From Candidatus Dichloromethanomonas elyunquensis (GTDB lineage Bacteria; Bacillota; Desulfitobacteriia; Desulfitobacteriales; Syntrophobotulaceae): a stretch of DNA of 64,000 nt. Under the pieces are notes generated by a model. The model saw only the letters and a list, made by a program, of their open reading frames with translations, made no database searches and was not told the origin of the DNA. The stretch is taken from contig LNDB01000002.1 of the NCBI GenBank assembly GCA_001515265.1, positions 124,001 to 188,000 on the forward strand, given 5' to 3'. Numbering within the stretch: position 1 is the stretch's first letter; every line of letters starts with the position of its first letter. Made by a program: the position numbers and the translations under genes. Positions 1 through 8,643 of this stretch are shown in pieces.

Positions 1-1
1 C

Positions 2-880
2 CCCTTGGAGACCAAATTGAAAAATGGGGATATCATTGAGATACTGACTTCCAAGATACCTGCCGGTCCTAGCAGGGATTGGGTCTGTCTTGTCAAGACT
101 TCCCAAGCCAAGAATAGAATTCGCCAATGGTTTAAAAAGGAAAAAAGAGAAGAAAATATTATCCGAGGCCGGGAAGGTTTGGAACGAGAAGCCAGAAAAC
201 TAGGGATGGAGCCTGCTTCAGCTTTAAAGAATGATAACCTTCAAAAACTGGCACGAAGCTTTAATTTCAATGGTATAGACGATATGTATGCCACCCTGGG
301 TGACGGTGCAATTACCTTTAAGAGAGCATTGACTCGCTTACGGGACGAAATTATTAAAGAGGAAGACGAATCCTTGCCTATTCTTTCGCAGGGAGAACAG
401 AAACCTTCGGTAAAGTCTTCGCAGGGAGTACGGCTGACAGGCGTTGATAATATTCTTATCCGGTTTTCCAGATGCTGCAATCCGCTGCCTGGAGACCAGA
501 TTATCGGGTTCATTACCAGGGGACGCGGGGTATCCATTCACCGAAAAGATTGTAATGAACTATCGGGAATGATATCTGTGGAACAAGAACGTTTCGTAGA
601 AGTGGAATGGGAAAAAAATACAGATTCGGTTTATCCCGTAGACATAGAGATTATCGGTTTGGACCGGGCTCGCTTAGTAACGGATATTATGAATGTTATC
701 ATGGAAACGCGCACTCACATGCTGGCAATTAATGCCCGGGTCGGCAAGGATAAAGTATCTCATATTCAGTTAAAGATCGAGGCCCGAAGTCTTGAACATT
801 TGAATTTTGTCTTAAATAAAATTCGCAGGGTAAAAGATATTACGGTTGTAGAAAGACTTCAGAGTGGGGGAAATCATTAA
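2..880 (+). CDS. relA: RelA/SpoT-type (p)ppGpp synthetase/hydrolase, C-terminal part
   Basis: 5'-truncated by the window edge: the frame is open to base 2, so the apparent TTG start at base 5 is not real. The 292 visible residues begin in the end of the TGS domain (KNGDIIEILTSK), continue through the helical linker, then a conserved-cysteine region (residues about 152-184: RFSRCCNPLPGD, then H-R-K-D-C), and finish in an ACT domain (about 210-291). In the family these C-terminal regulatory modules sense uncharged tRNA on the ribosome and control the N-terminal hydrolase/synthetase that makes the alarmone ppGpp. The stop overlaps the dtd start (TAATG), the common Firmicute relA-dtd arrangement, so the two are translationally coupled. 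Family call is firm; hydrolase/synthetase activity cannot be judged because that half is missing. Confidence 0.95.
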   Translation, partial: PLETKLKNGDIIEILTSKIPAGPSRDWVCLVKTSQAKNRIRQWFKKEKREENIIRGREGLEREARKLGMEPASALKNDNLQKLARSFNFNGIDDMYATLGDGAITFKRALTRLRDEIIKEEDESLPILSQGEQKPSVKSSQGVRLTGVDNILIRFSRCCNPLPGDQIIGFITRGRGVSIHRKDCNELSGMISVEQERFVEVEWEKNTDSVYPVDIEIIGLDRARLVTDIMNVIMETRTHMLAINARVGKDKVSHIQLKIEARSLEHLNFVLNKIRRVKDITVVERLQSGGNH

Positions 881-1329
881 TGCGCTGTGTAGTTCAGAGG
901 GTTAAAAAGGCTGCCGTTCTTGTCGGCGGACTGACCGTGGGAGAGATAGGCCAGGGATTGTTGGCCCTTGTAGGAGTTGGTCCCGAAGATAACAGCCAGG
1001 ATATCGATTGGCTTGCGGAGAAACTCATCGGTTTAAGGATTTTCGAAGATGATGAAGGGAAAATGAATTTATCTCTTACAGATGTTGGAGGAGAGATTCT
1101 TCTGGTTTCACAGTTTACCCTCTTCGGTGATTGCCGGAAGGGGAAACGGCCAAGTTTTTCGTTGGCAGCACCGACTGAGCAAGCCAGGGAACTGTTTGGA
1201 CAACTGGCTGATACAGTCCGTTTATACGGTGTTAAGGCCCAGACGGGCCAATTTCAGGCAGATATGGATGTAGAATTGGTGAATCAGGGACCCGTTACAA
1301 TCTTGCTCGATAGTAAAAAAAGTTTTTAA
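880..1329 (+). CDS. dtd: D-aminoacyl-tRNA deacylase
   Basis: Cytosolic enzyme that hydrolyses D-amino acids mischarged on tRNA. At 149 residues it is full family length. Both signature motifs are present: SQFTL at residues 77-81 (catalytic Thr in the cross-subunit active site) and NQGPVT at 135-140, the Gly-Pro motif that rejects L-amino acids. It starts on an ATG that shares one base with the upstream relA stop, indicating coupled translation, and is followed 41 bases later by the metallo-hydrolase gene. No anomalies were seen. The start is fixed by the MRCVVQRV N-terminus, which is canonical for DTD proteins. Confidence 0.96.
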   Translation: MRCVVQRVKKAAVLVGGLTVGEIGQGLLALVGVGPEDNSQDIDWLAEKLIGLRIFEDDEGKMNLSLTDVGGEILLVSQFTLFGDCRKGKRPSFSLAAPTEQARELFGQLADTVRLYGVKAQTGQFQADMDVELVNQGPVTILLDSKKSF

Positions 1330-1370
1330 TCAAAAGAATAAATTAAATCTTTAAGTTCGAGGTGAAACCT

Positions 1371-2000
1371 ATGATAGAACAGAAAGCTACTCCGGGAATG
1401 GGAGTAAATTGTTATCTCGTTTCTTGTGATCTAACCAAAAAGGCAATCGTTATTGATCCCGGTGCCGGAAGTCAAATGCTGCTCAATTGGATCAAACAGC
1501 ATGATTTTGAAATTACGCATATTATCTTAACCCATGGGCATTATGACCATATTGGGGCCGTTGAAGATTTACGGAAAGCGCTGCCGGCCCAAGTTGCAAT
1601 TCATAAAGATGATGCGGAAATGCTCACGAATCCAACGAAAAATCTTTCCGGTTTTTGGGACAGGAATATCGTGGTTTCTCCCGCAGATCTCTTACTCGAG
1701 GACAATCAGGAACTTGTCGTAGGGGAAATGAAGATAAAAATTCTTCATACTCCCGGACATACCCCGGGCGGAATCTGCTTGCTGACGGAAGAGGGCTTAA
1801 TCAGCGGGGATACGCTTTTTGACGGTTCGGTCGGCAGAACGGATTTTCCTGGGGGAGACATGCGTAAACTTCTTCGCAGCATTGAGCAAAAGCTTATGGT
1901 TTTGGATGATCAGCTCCCGGTGTTTCCGGGTCACGAATCCGCTACCACCATTGGCAGAGAAAGAATGTCCAATCCCTATGTGAACGGGGCCTTTGCCTAA
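1371..2000 (+). CDS. Metallo-beta-lactamase-fold hydrolase (glyoxalase II-like)
   Basis: Binuclear zinc hydrolase of 209 residues. Ligand motifs are visible in order: THGHYDHIG (residues 54-62, the HxHxDH motif), HTPGHTPGG (about 127-135), GDTLF (about 147-151) and a final PGHE near residue 190. This is the short glyoxalase II-like group common next to relA-dtd in clostridia; the exact substrate (hydroxyacyl-glutathione-like thioester or other) cannot be told from sequence. I chose ATG 1371 over the in-frame GTG at 1362 because that GTG is itself part of the ribosome site GAGGTG (1359-1364), which lies 6 bases before the ATG. The stop overlaps the hemZ start by one base (TAATG). Confidence 0.9.
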   Translation: MIEQKATPGMGVNCYLVSCDLTKKAIVIDPGAGSQMLLNWIKQHDFEITHIILTHGHYDHIGAVEDLRKALPAQVAIHKDDAEMLTNPTKNLSGFWDRNIVVSPADLLLEDNQELVVGEMKIKILHTPGHTPGGICLLTEEGLISGDTLFDGSVGRTDFPGGDMRKLLRSIEQKLMVLDDQLPVFPGHESATTIGRERMSNPYVNGAFA

Positions 2001-3523
2001 TGTCAGATCAGATATTTGTAACGAGTACAACAATGGATAAAAAAGTCCTTTTCAGCTGCATTTCCATTATCGCAGCTTTTTTTCCGGGTATAAATATTCA
2101 GACTGGGACTCCCGAACAAGGCCGAGAAGCATTTTTCTTACTTCAGCTGGAAATGCAACGCGGGCAGTTTCCTGGTCTTCAGGTTTATATCCGGGAAAAC
2201 CACCGGGAAGTATCCGAAATGATAAATCTTCAAGAAGACGGCAGGTTTGATACCTTACCCCTCCCGGGAAAAGAACCGCTATCCCAGATTCTTATTAAAA
2301 GGGCACTTTTTTTATTTTTGACCAAGATTACCCTGGAACAGAATCCGTGGGGAATTCTAACCGGCATCAGGCCGGGAAAATTGGTCTCCAGAATGGAAGA
2401 AATGGAACTTACGGCTGAAATACAATCCTCAATCCTCACGGATCTCTATTTAGTCGAAAAAGAAAAAACGCTATTGCTGAAAACCATCGCCGAAATTCAA
2501 AAACCATATCTCCAAAGGATCAAGAGAAGACCGGATCTGGTTTCTGTTTACGTGACCGTTCCGTTTTGTCCATCGCGTTGTTTTTACTGTTCATTCCCGT
2601 CAAATATACTCAATGACCGGAATAAAAAATACCTTCCGCTTTACCTTCAGGCCTTATTTCAGGAAATTACCCTTACCGGAGAAATGATGAAGGAATTAGA
2701 TCTCAAAGCTGACTGCATCTACATTGGAGGGGGAACACCTACACTTCTGGAGTCAGAAGATTTACAAGCTCTTTTTCAAATCATTCAAAGCAGTATTCCT
2801 ATGGAAAATAGCGTTGAATATACGGTAGAAGGCGGGAGGCCTGACTCCATAGACCGGACTAAACTTTTACTGATGAAAGCGTCTGGAGTCAACCGGATCA
2901 GCATCAACCCCCAAACCATGCAAGAACAAACTTTAATCAAAATTGGAAGAAATCATACGGTTGACGAAGTTGTCAAATGCTATGGGTTAGCAAGGGAAAT
3001 GGGGGATTGGATTATTAATATGGATTTAATTCTCGGTCTTCCCGGTGAAGGGCATCAGGAAATGATGGACTCCCTGGAAAAAGTACTGGCTTTACAACCG
3101 GATAATCTCACCCTCCATGCTTTAGCTGTGAAAAGAGGGTCAGCCGCTTGGGAAAACCGATTTACCCACAACCGTAAAGAAGACTGGGCAAATATTATGC
3201 GCTCTGCCGGCCAATGTCTCAAAAAGTCCGGGCTAAAGCCTTATTATGTCTACCGTCAGAAAAATATTGCGGGAAATCAGGAAAATGCAGGTTATACTGG
3301 AAATGGCAAGGCCTGCAGATATAATATCGGAATTATTGAAGAAAAACAAAATATTATCGGTCTGGGTGCAGGGGCTTCCAGTAAAATCATGAAACATACG
3401 TCAGGACATGTAAACAGCTATAATCAACTTGATTTGCAGTATTATGCGGCACACGTATTTGAAAATCATCTTAAAAGAAAGGATACATTGCGAGAAAGTT
3501 ATCAAAGATTTGACAAATTTTGA
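2000..3523 (+). CDS. hemZ: HemZ-type radical SAM protein (coproporphyrinogen III dehydrogenase-like)
   Basis: A 507-residue radical SAM protein of the HemN/HemW/HemZ superfamily. An N-terminal region of about 180 residues specific to HemZ precedes the CX3CX2C cluster motif (C190, C194, C197 in VPFCPSRCFYCSFP), followed by the SAM-binding IGGGTPT and the GLPGEG region. HemZ of Bacillus is annotated as oxygen-independent coproporphyrinogen III oxidase, but experimental support across the group is weak and HemW-like heme-chaperone roles are possible. It is start-coupled to the metallo-hydrolase. It is notable that a complete siroheme-dependent heme route lies 5 kb downstream, so a role in classical protoporphyrin heme synthesis may be unnecessary here. 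Confidence 0.85.
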   Translation: MSDQIFVTSTTMDKKVLFSCISIIAAFFPGINIQTGTPEQGREAFFLLQLEMQRGQFPGLQVYIRENHREVSEMINLQEDGRFDTLPLPGKEPLSQILIKRALFLFLTKITLEQNPWGILTGIRPGKLVSRMEEMELTAEIQSSILTDLYLVEKEKTLLLKTIAEIQKPYLQRIKRRPDLVSVYVTVPFCPSRCFYCSFPSNILNDRNKKYLPLYLQALFQEITLTGEMMKELDLKADCIYIGGGTPTLLESEDLQALFQIIQSSIPMENSVEYTVEGGRPDSIDRTKLLLMKASGVNRISINPQTMQEQTLIKIGRNHTVDEVVKCYGLAREMGDWIINMDLILGLPGEGHQEMMDSLEKVLALQPDNLTLHALAVKRGSAAWENRFTHNRKEDWANIMRSAGQCLKKSGLKPYYVYRQKNIAGNQENAGYTGNGKACRYNIGIIEEKQNIIGLGAGASSKIMKHTSGHVNSYNQLDLQYYAAHVFENHLKRKDTLRESYQRFDKF

Positions 3524-3553
3524 TGATTCGATGGTGAGTGAACAGAAGAATTG

Positions 3554-3562
3554 TGTTATAAT
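3554..3562 (+). promoter_or_regulatory. Extended -10 promoter before hisS
   Basis: TGTTATAAT, a perfect sigma-A extended -10 (TGN followed by TATAAT at 3557-3562), lies 57 bases before the hisS start in the gap after hemZ. No good -35 sits at the right distance, which is usual for extended -10 promoters. It suggests hisS-aspS has its own start of transcription. There is no room for a T-box leader, unlike many Firmicute aminoacyl-tRNA synthetase genes. Confidence 0.5.
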
Positions 3563-3618
3563 ACTGTTTTAAGGAAAGGGACACAGCTCCTGATAAGCAT
3601 TTGCACTGGAGGTAAAAT

Positions 3619-4899
3619 ATGGCCATTCAACGTCCAAAGGGTACCCAGGATATTTTTCCTGGGATTGTCGAAAAATGGCATTATCTTGAAGCCCATATCA
3701 GAAAAGTCTGCTCAGACTTTGGATATCAGGAAATCAGGACCCCCATATTTGAATCAACTGAATTGTTTCAGCGCGGGGTCGGTGATACCACGGATATCGT
3801 CAACAAAGAGATGTATACTTTTTTGGACAAAGGACAGAGATCTATTACCTTAAGACCTGAAATGACGGCTTCAGTTTGCCGGGCTTATGTGGAAAATAAA
3901 CTCTACTCCCAACCTCAGCCGGTCAAACTGTATTATATGGGGCCCATGTTCCGCTACGAGAATACCCAGGCCGGCCGTTTCCGCCAGTTCCATCAGTTTG
4001 GGGCCGAAGTTTTGGGCGGGGAAGACCCTTTGGTCGATGCCGAAATAATCCAGGTCATCTGGGAATTATACCGGAGGATTGGTCTTCGTGGAGTAGAAGT
4101 CCATATTAACTCGGTGGGCTGTCCGGTGTGCAGGGGCGAACATCGCGAGAGATTACACAGCTATTTGCAGGACAGGGTAGCTGAGCTTTGCCAGGACTGT
4201 CAATCGCGGTTCGAACGAAATCCTATGCGGATATTGGATTGCAAGAACAGGGACTGCCAAAGATTAACTGTGGGTGCGCCAACCACCCTCGAGACACTCT
4301 GTGACGACTGTAAGGAGCATTTTGATAAGGTGCAACACTATTTGCGTATTTTAGAGATGCCCTATAAAATCAATCCCAAAATGGTTAGAGGCTTGGATTA
4401 CTATCAAAAAACTGCCTTTGAAGTAATGGCTGAGGGAATCGGTGCACAAAGCGCAATTTGCGGCGGGGGCAGATATGACGGCCTCGTGGAGGAAATCGGC
4501 GGCCCCGCTACACCCGGAATAGGGTTTGCCATGGGGATGGAACGGATTCTGGCCGTTCTGGAAAAACAACAGGCCGGCTGGGAAGATGAAACGGACTACA
4601 AAGTCGTTGTAGCCGCCTTAGGAGAAACTGCCCGTGAAAAAGGGTTTCAACTGACGATGGAACTGCGGCAGGCTAATATTTCCGCGCAGATGGATTTGCT
4701 GGGCCGGGGTCTGAAAAGCCAAATGAAGCATGCTGACCGGGTACAAGCCCGCTATGCGGTCATCATCGGGGAGGAAGAACTGGCTGGAAATATTGCCATT
4801 ATCAGAGATATGAAACTGGGAGACCAGACAGAAACAGCACTGGAATCTGTTAAAGAATATATTTTAGATCAAATTAATCAAAGCCAAAGAGAAGTGTAG
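3619..4899 (+). CDS. hisS: Histidine--tRNA ligase
   Basis: Class II aminoacyl-tRNA synthetase charging tRNA-His, 426 residues as usual for the family. It opens with [11 protein letters not shown], typical of HisRS, and carries the class II motif 2 region ([21 protein letters not shown]), the histidine-specific [12 protein letters not shown] segment near residue 258 and the motif 3 region [11 protein letters not shown] near 300, followed by an anticodon-binding domain (about 325-420). An insertion region with several Cys-x2-Cys pairs (about 168-235) resembles a zinc-binding knuckle. An ATG with the upstream GGAGG (3609-3613) fixes the start. aspS follows after 10 bases, the standard Firmicute hisS-aspS pair. 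Confidence 0.97.
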   Translation: MAIQRPKGTQDIFPGIVEKWHYLEAHIRKVCSDFGYQEIRTPIFESTELFQRGVGDTTDIVNKEMYTFLDKGQRSITLRPEMTASVCRAYVENKLYSQPQPVKLYYMGPMFRYENTQAGRFRQFHQFGAEVLGGEDPLVDAEIIQVIWELYRRIGLRGVEVHINSVGCPVCRGEHRERLHSYLQDRVAELCQDCQSRFERNPMRILDCKNRDCQRLTVGAPTTLETLCDDCKEHFDKVQHYLRILEMPYKINPKMVRGLDYYQKTAFEVMAEGIGAQSAICGGGRYDGLVEEIGGPATPGIGFAMGMERILAVLEKQQAGWEDETDYKVVVAALGETAREKGFQLTMELRQANISAQMDLLGRGLKSQMKHADRVQARYAVIIGEEELAGNIAIIRDMKLGDQTETALESVKEYILDQINQSQREV

Positions 4900-4909
4900 G
4901 AGGATAACC

Positions 4910-6679
4910 ATGTTAGAAGGAAGAACCGGCGCTGGGAATTTGGGAAAAGAAAATATTGATGAAGTGATCCGTCTGCTTGGCTGGGTGCAGACCAGAAGAG
5001 ATCACGGAGGTGTTATTTTTGTCGATTTAAGAGACCGCTCCGGTATCACCCAGGTGGTCTTTAACCCGGATATGCCTGAAGATGCTTTTGAACTCGCCGA
5101 AAAATTGCGTTCAGAATTTGTGATAGAAGTTACCGGAAAAGTAAGGTCACGGCCGAGCGGATCTGAAAATCCGAATATGAAGACGGGGGAAATCGAAGTT
5201 GTGGCGGAATCATTACATATTCTGAACAAAGCGAAAACTCCGCCTTTTTATATTCAGGACCAGGTGGATGTAGATGAGAGCGTCAGGCTGAAGCATCGTT
5301 ATCTGGACCTCCGCCGCCCTGAAATGCAGAAAATTTTTATGATCAGACACCGGGTTATGCAAATCATGCGGAGCTTTCTCGATCAAAACGGATTCCTGGA
5401 AATTGAGACACCGGTCCTTTGCAAATCCACACCTGAAGGGGCCAGGGATTACCTGGTTCCCAGCAGGGTCAACCAGGGAACATTTTATGCTTTGCCGCAG
5501 TCCCCGCAGATCTTCAAGCAATTGCTCATGGTCTCCGGCATGGAAAAGTATTTTCAAATCGCGCGCTGTTTCCGGGACGAGGATTTACGGGCAGACCGTC
5601 AGCCGGAATTTACGCAATTGGATATAGAAATGTCGTTTATTGAGATTGAGGATGTATTACCCCTGATGGAGAATCTGGTGACGAAAATCTTTGCTGAAAT
5701 TTCAGGAACGAAGATTCCCGTACCTTTTCCGCGTTTGAGTTATCAAGATGCCATGGAGCGTTTCGGTTCGGACAAACCCGACACCCGTTTTGGGATGGAG
5801 CTGATTGATGTTGCCGGAGTTGTAAAAGGGTCCGGGTTTAAGGTATTTACCGATATCTTGGCAAAAGGCGGCAGGGTGAAGGGCATTTGCGCCAAAAACT
5901 GTGCAGGAATGCCCCGCAGGGAAATTGATGCCCTGACCGGTTTTGTCGGCATTTATGGCGCCAAAGGTTTAGCGTATATTGTGATGGGAGAAGAAGGACT
6001 TAAGTCTCCCATCCTGAAATTTTTTACTGAGGAAGAAATTAACAACCTCATCACCGTCATGGGCGGAGAAACAGGGGATATTTTGTTCTTTGTCGCGGAC
6101 AAAGAATCAGTCGTCCATAATACTTTGGGCAATTTGCGGCTGGAATTGGCCAAAAGACTCGGGCTTATTCCCGAAGGGTCGCTGAATTGCCTCTGGGTTA
6201 CTGAATTCCCGCTTCTCGAGTATGATGAGGAAGAAAAACGTTATGTTGCTATTCATCATATGTTTACGAGTCCTATGGAGGAAGACCTTCCGCTGATGGA
6301 GACAGACCCCCTCAAGGTAAGGGCCAAAGCCTATGACCTTGTACTGAACGGAATGGAGCTCGGAGGCGGCAGCATCCGTATCCACCGCAGGGATGTCCAG
6401 GAAAAAATCTTTGATCTTTTGAGTTTAAGTACGGAAGAGGCTTACGATAAGTTCGGTTATCTTTTGGATGCCTTTGAGTATGGCACACCTCCGCATGGCG
6501 GGATTGCTTTCGGGTTGGACAGACTTACGATGATTCTTGCAGGGAGAGAAAACATCAGGGATGTTATCGCTTTTCCCAAGACCCAGAGCGCAAGCTGTCT
6601 GCTGACTCAGGCCCCGTCTCCGGTTGAGGAAAAGCAATTGCAGGAACTCCATATTAAACTGAATGTAAAGAAAAAGTAA
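4910..6679 (+). CDS. aspS: Aspartate--tRNA ligase
   Basis: Class IIb synthetase of 589 residues, the bacterial AspRS length. It has an N-terminal OB-fold anticodon-binding domain (about 1-110, [20 protein letters not shown]), motif 2 ([18 protein letters not shown], near 220-237), the bacterial GAD insertion domain (about 290-420), and motif 3 ([13 protein letters not shown] near 530). The ribosome site AGGAGG lies 8 bases before the ATG. It is read with hisS. Whether it is discriminating or also charges tRNA-Asn depends on the presence of AsnRS and GatCAB elsewhere, which this window does not show. Confidence 0.97.
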   Translation: MLEGRTGAGNLGKENIDEVIRLLGWVQTRRDHGGVIFVDLRDRSGITQVVFNPDMPEDAFELAEKLRSEFVIEVTGKVRSRPSGSENPNMKTGEIEVVAESLHILNKAKTPPFYIQDQVDVDESVRLKHRYLDLRRPEMQKIFMIRHRVMQIMRSFLDQNGFLEIETPVLCKSTPEGARDYLVPSRVNQGTFYALPQSPQIFKQLLMVSGMEKYFQIARCFRDEDLRADRQPEFTQLDIEMSFIEIEDVLPLMENLVTKIFAEISGTKIPVPFPRLSYQDAMERFGSDKPDTRFGMELIDVAGVVKGSGFKVFTDILAKGGRVKGICAKNCAGMPRREIDALTGFVGIYGAKGLAYIVMGEEGLKSPILKFFTEEEINNLITVMGGETGDILFFVADKESVVHNTLGNLRLELAKRLGLIPEGSLNCLWVTEFPLLEYDEEEKRYVAIHHMFTSPMEEDLPLMETDPLKVRAKAYDLVLNGMELGGGSIRIHRRDVQEKIFDLLSLSTEEAYDKFGYLLDAFEYGTPPHGGIAFGLDRLTMILAGRENIRDVIAFPKTQSASCLLTQAPSPVEEKQLQELHIKLNVKKK

Positions 6680-6704
6680 CCGATGGAAATCCTTGTTACG
6701 ACTC

Positions 6705-6733
6705 TTGACATTACCTCCCAGAGTACATATAAT
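6705..6733 (+). promoter_or_regulatory. Consensus sigma-A promoter of csoR-trxA
   Basis: Perfect TTGACA (6705-6710), a 17-base spacer and perfect TATAAT (6728-6733). Such an ideal promoter is expected to be strong unless repressed, and a CsoR-type operator begins 12 bases after the -10, overlapping the likely transcription start. Confidence 0.85.
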
Positions 6734-6744
6734 AATGTCATGGG

Positions 6745-6760
6745 ATACCCCCGTAGGGTA
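6745..6760 (+). promoter_or_regulatory. CsoR-type copper operator
   Basis: ATACCCCCGTAGGGTA. Read on the other strand it is TACCCTACGGGGGTAT, which matches, from memory, the operator bound by Bacillus subtilis CsoR before copZA. It overlaps the predicted start of transcription, so bound apo-repressor would block initiation and Cu(I) would release it. The gene it controls encodes a CsoR-family protein, so this is autoregulation that also takes in thioredoxin. Confidence 0.8.
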
Positions 6761-6779
6761 CTCAGAGGAGATGAATTTG

Positions 6780-7055
6780 ATGGAACTGCTTCAAGACGAG
6801 TCCAGGAAAAAGGATATTCTAGTCCGTTTGAAAAGAATTGAAGGACAGGTTAAAGGCTTGCAAAGGATGCTTGAAGAAGAAAAATGCTGTCCCGATATTT
6901 TGATTCAGGTGGCTGCAGTCAGGGCGGCAATCAATAAAGTTGGCGTGTTGGTATTTGAAGAACATTCCAAGACCTGTTTAAAGGATGCCATAACTGCGGA
7001 TAATAATGAGGCATTGGATAACCTGATTGATGTTCTCAGCAAATTCATCAAATAA
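6780..7055 (+). CDS. csoR: CsoR-type copper-sensing transcriptional repressor
   Basis: All-helical DUF156 repressor, 91 residues, which releases DNA when it binds a metal. The Cu(I) ligand set of CsoR is visible: Cys at 36 (next to C37), His62 and Cys66 in EEHSKTC. This spacing separates CsoR from the nickel sensor RcnR and the sulfide sensor CstR. The RxxxIxGQxxGxxRM fingerprint of the family is present (RLKRIEGQVKGLQRM). I chose ATG 6780: AGAGGAG (6764-6770) is 9 bases upstream, whereas the in-frame ATG at 6771 directly abuts it. No copper ATPase or chaperone gene follows; trxA does, so the regulon here may be a thiol/copper stress response. Confidence 0.88.
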   Translation: MELLQDESRKKDILVRLKRIEGQVKGLQRMLEEEKCCPDILIQVAAVRAAINKVGVLVFEEHSKTCLKDAITADNNEALDNLIDVLSKFIK

Positions 7056-7080
7056 TATTGGGTAATCAGGAGGGATTATT

Positions 7081-7410
7081 ATGGCTGGTATAAATGTCAA
7101 AACCTTTACAGCAGCGGCTTGGGAAAATGATGTCCTTAAATCTGACAAGGTAACTTTAGTGGATTTTTGGGCTACATGGTGCGGACCTTGCAGAATGATA
7201 GCACCTGTCGTGGAAGAACTGGCAGATGAATATGCCGGTAAGATCGTTGTCGGAAAACTGAACGTTGATGAACAGGGTGAGGTAGCTTCCAAGTATGGTA
7301 TCATGAGCATTCCGACATTGCTCTTATTTCAGAATGGCGAAGTCGTAGATAAAGTTGTAGGTTTTAGAGGAAAACAGGACCTTGTCAGAATGATTGATTC
7401 AAAAATATAA
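7081..7410 (+). CDS. trxA: Thioredoxin
   Basis: Small cytosolic dithiol reductase, 109 residues, with the canonical active site WCGPC (W33-C37) and the cis-proline segment SIPTLLLF. Single thioredoxin fold, no signal peptide. It follows csoR after 25 bases with ribosome site AGGAGG and ends at a clear terminator, so csoR-trxA is probably a two-gene unit under the copper-responsive promoter. No thioredoxin reductase is nearby. Confidence 0.95.
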   Translation: MAGINVKTFTAAAWENDVLKSDKVTLVDFWATWCGPCRMIAPVVEELADEYAGKIVVGKLNVDEQGEVASKYGIMSIPTLLLFQNGEVVDKVVGFRGKQDLVRMIDSKI

Positions 7411-7430
7411 TCATTGAGTATGGATGAAAA

Positions 7431-7466
7431 GAAGGTGCGCAAGCGGTTTGCGGTGCCTTCTTTTTT
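7431..7466 (+). terminator. Rho-independent terminator after trxA
   Basis: Stem GAAGG + CGCAA pairing with TTGCG + CCTTC (short internal loop), loop GCGGT, followed by a T6 tract at about 7461-7466. Confidence 0.85.
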
Positions 7467-8004
7467 GCTGCTACCTGTATACCAAATAGCTACGTTTCGC
7501 AATCCATGACCCGCTGCAACGGTAAGAGTACGTTATTGCAGTTGCAATAGGCTCGTGAAGAAACTTATACCTATTGCAATTAAGAACATGTGTTTGGTAT
7601 AATTTTAGCAAGGCTTATTAATGATTTGTATCATAAGGGGCTGACATCCTGTCGGCCTCTCTCTTCGGGCAGATATTGATCTTCAATTATATAATATTCC
7701 TGTAATATAATATTCCTGTTAAAGAAGGATATATGAATAGAAGGTAGAATATGGTAAGAGGTCAATGTTGACATCAATTATTCCAGCAAGAATTCGAATA
7801 AATTCATTTTTATCTATTTGGAGTTTTTGAACTGATTTTGTCCAGGTACATCTTATTCCTAAAATCTGAGAGAATATGAATGTAATGCAGATAATATGGG
7901 ATAGAAACTTGAGTAAAATATTTAAAAAGAATATAGTAAATGTCAGCGGTTATTAAGTATTCGTAACGGAAAATATAGTATAATGTAAAAAAGGTGCAAA
8001 GCGA
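7467..8004. other. Non-coding gap before the tetrapyrrole operon, with a short tandem repeat
   Basis: I see no gene. A 15-base unit ATATAATATTCCTGT occurs twice in tandem (7689-7703 and 7705-7719). Near the right end GTATAATG gives a TATAAT at 7979-7984 that may serve the next operon, with a poor -35. The repeated segments CTATTGCAA/TTGCAATAG around 7540-7585 form a weak inverted pair. No riboswitch that I can name is present. Confidence 0.4.
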
Positions 8005-8643
8005 ATGTCGAATTATTACCCTATATTTATTAATTTAAAAGGTAAACCGGTACTCGTTGTTGGCGGCGGCAATGTTGCTTTTCGAAAAGTCTCCGGCTTA
8101 CTTGAATGTAATGCGCTTGTAACGGTTGTTTCACCGTTGCTTGGATCTGAGTTAAAAAGTATTATTAATCAGGAGAATTGCATTTGGCTTTGCAAAGAAT
8201 ATTCAATTCAAGACCTGCAAGATGCCGAACTTGTTTTTGCCTGTACGGAAGATAAGGAAATCAATGCTTTGGTGGCAGAAGATGCAAAATCAAGGCATTG
8301 TCCTGTTAATGTAGTAGATGATCCCGAGACTTGTTCTTTTTTCGTACCTTCGGTTCTGAGACGGGGGGATCTTTCTATAGCGGTAGCTACCGCCGGAAGC
8401 AGCCCTTATGTAGCACGTCAGGTCCGTCTCAGATTGGAAGAACTATACGGGGACGAGATGGTAGAATATTTAAAGATCCTCCGCAGTTGGCGCTCAAAAG
8501 TTAAGGCCTCTATATCGGAAGAGAAGCGGCGGCTCTTTTGGCAAAGAGTGACGGATGGACAAGTATTAAAACTAATCGAGAATGGTCAGCTAGAGCAAGC
8601 GAAAGAGGTGGTTGAAAATTGTTTCCTATCATTGTTGGCTTAA
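8005..8643 (+). CDS. Precorrin-2 dehydrogenase (siroheme synthase N-terminal type)
   Basis: NAD-dependent enzyme of 212 residues that oxidises precorrin-2 to sirohydrochlorin; homologs (SirC, YlnF, Met8p, the CysG N-terminal domain) may also insert iron. The Rossmann GGGNVAxRK motif is at residues 20-28, followed by the VVDDPETCSFFVPS segment near 100-114 characteristic of the family. A C-terminal helical domain follows. First gene of the tetrapyrrole operon; ATG preceded by AAGGTG 8 bases away. Its stop lies 25 bases inside hemA, so the two are translationally coupled. Supplying siroheme is exactly what the Ahb enzymes downstream require. Confidence 0.88.
   Translation: MSNYYPIFINLKGKPVLVVGGGNVAFRKVSGLLECNALVTVVSPLLGSELKSIINQENCIWLCKEYSIQDLQDAELVFACTEDKEINALVAEDAKSRHCPVNVVDDPETCSFFVPSVLRRGDLSIAVATAGSSPYVARQVRLRLEELYGDEMVEYLKILRSWRSKVKASISEEKRRLFWQRVTDGQVLKLIENGQLEQAKEVVENCFLSLLA

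Noticed and set aside
3524-3618. T-box leader before hisS-aspS, often found in Firmicutes.
   Set aside because: Only 95 bases are available, with no AGGGTGGTACCGCG-type motif or terminator; a simple extended -10 promoter explains the region.
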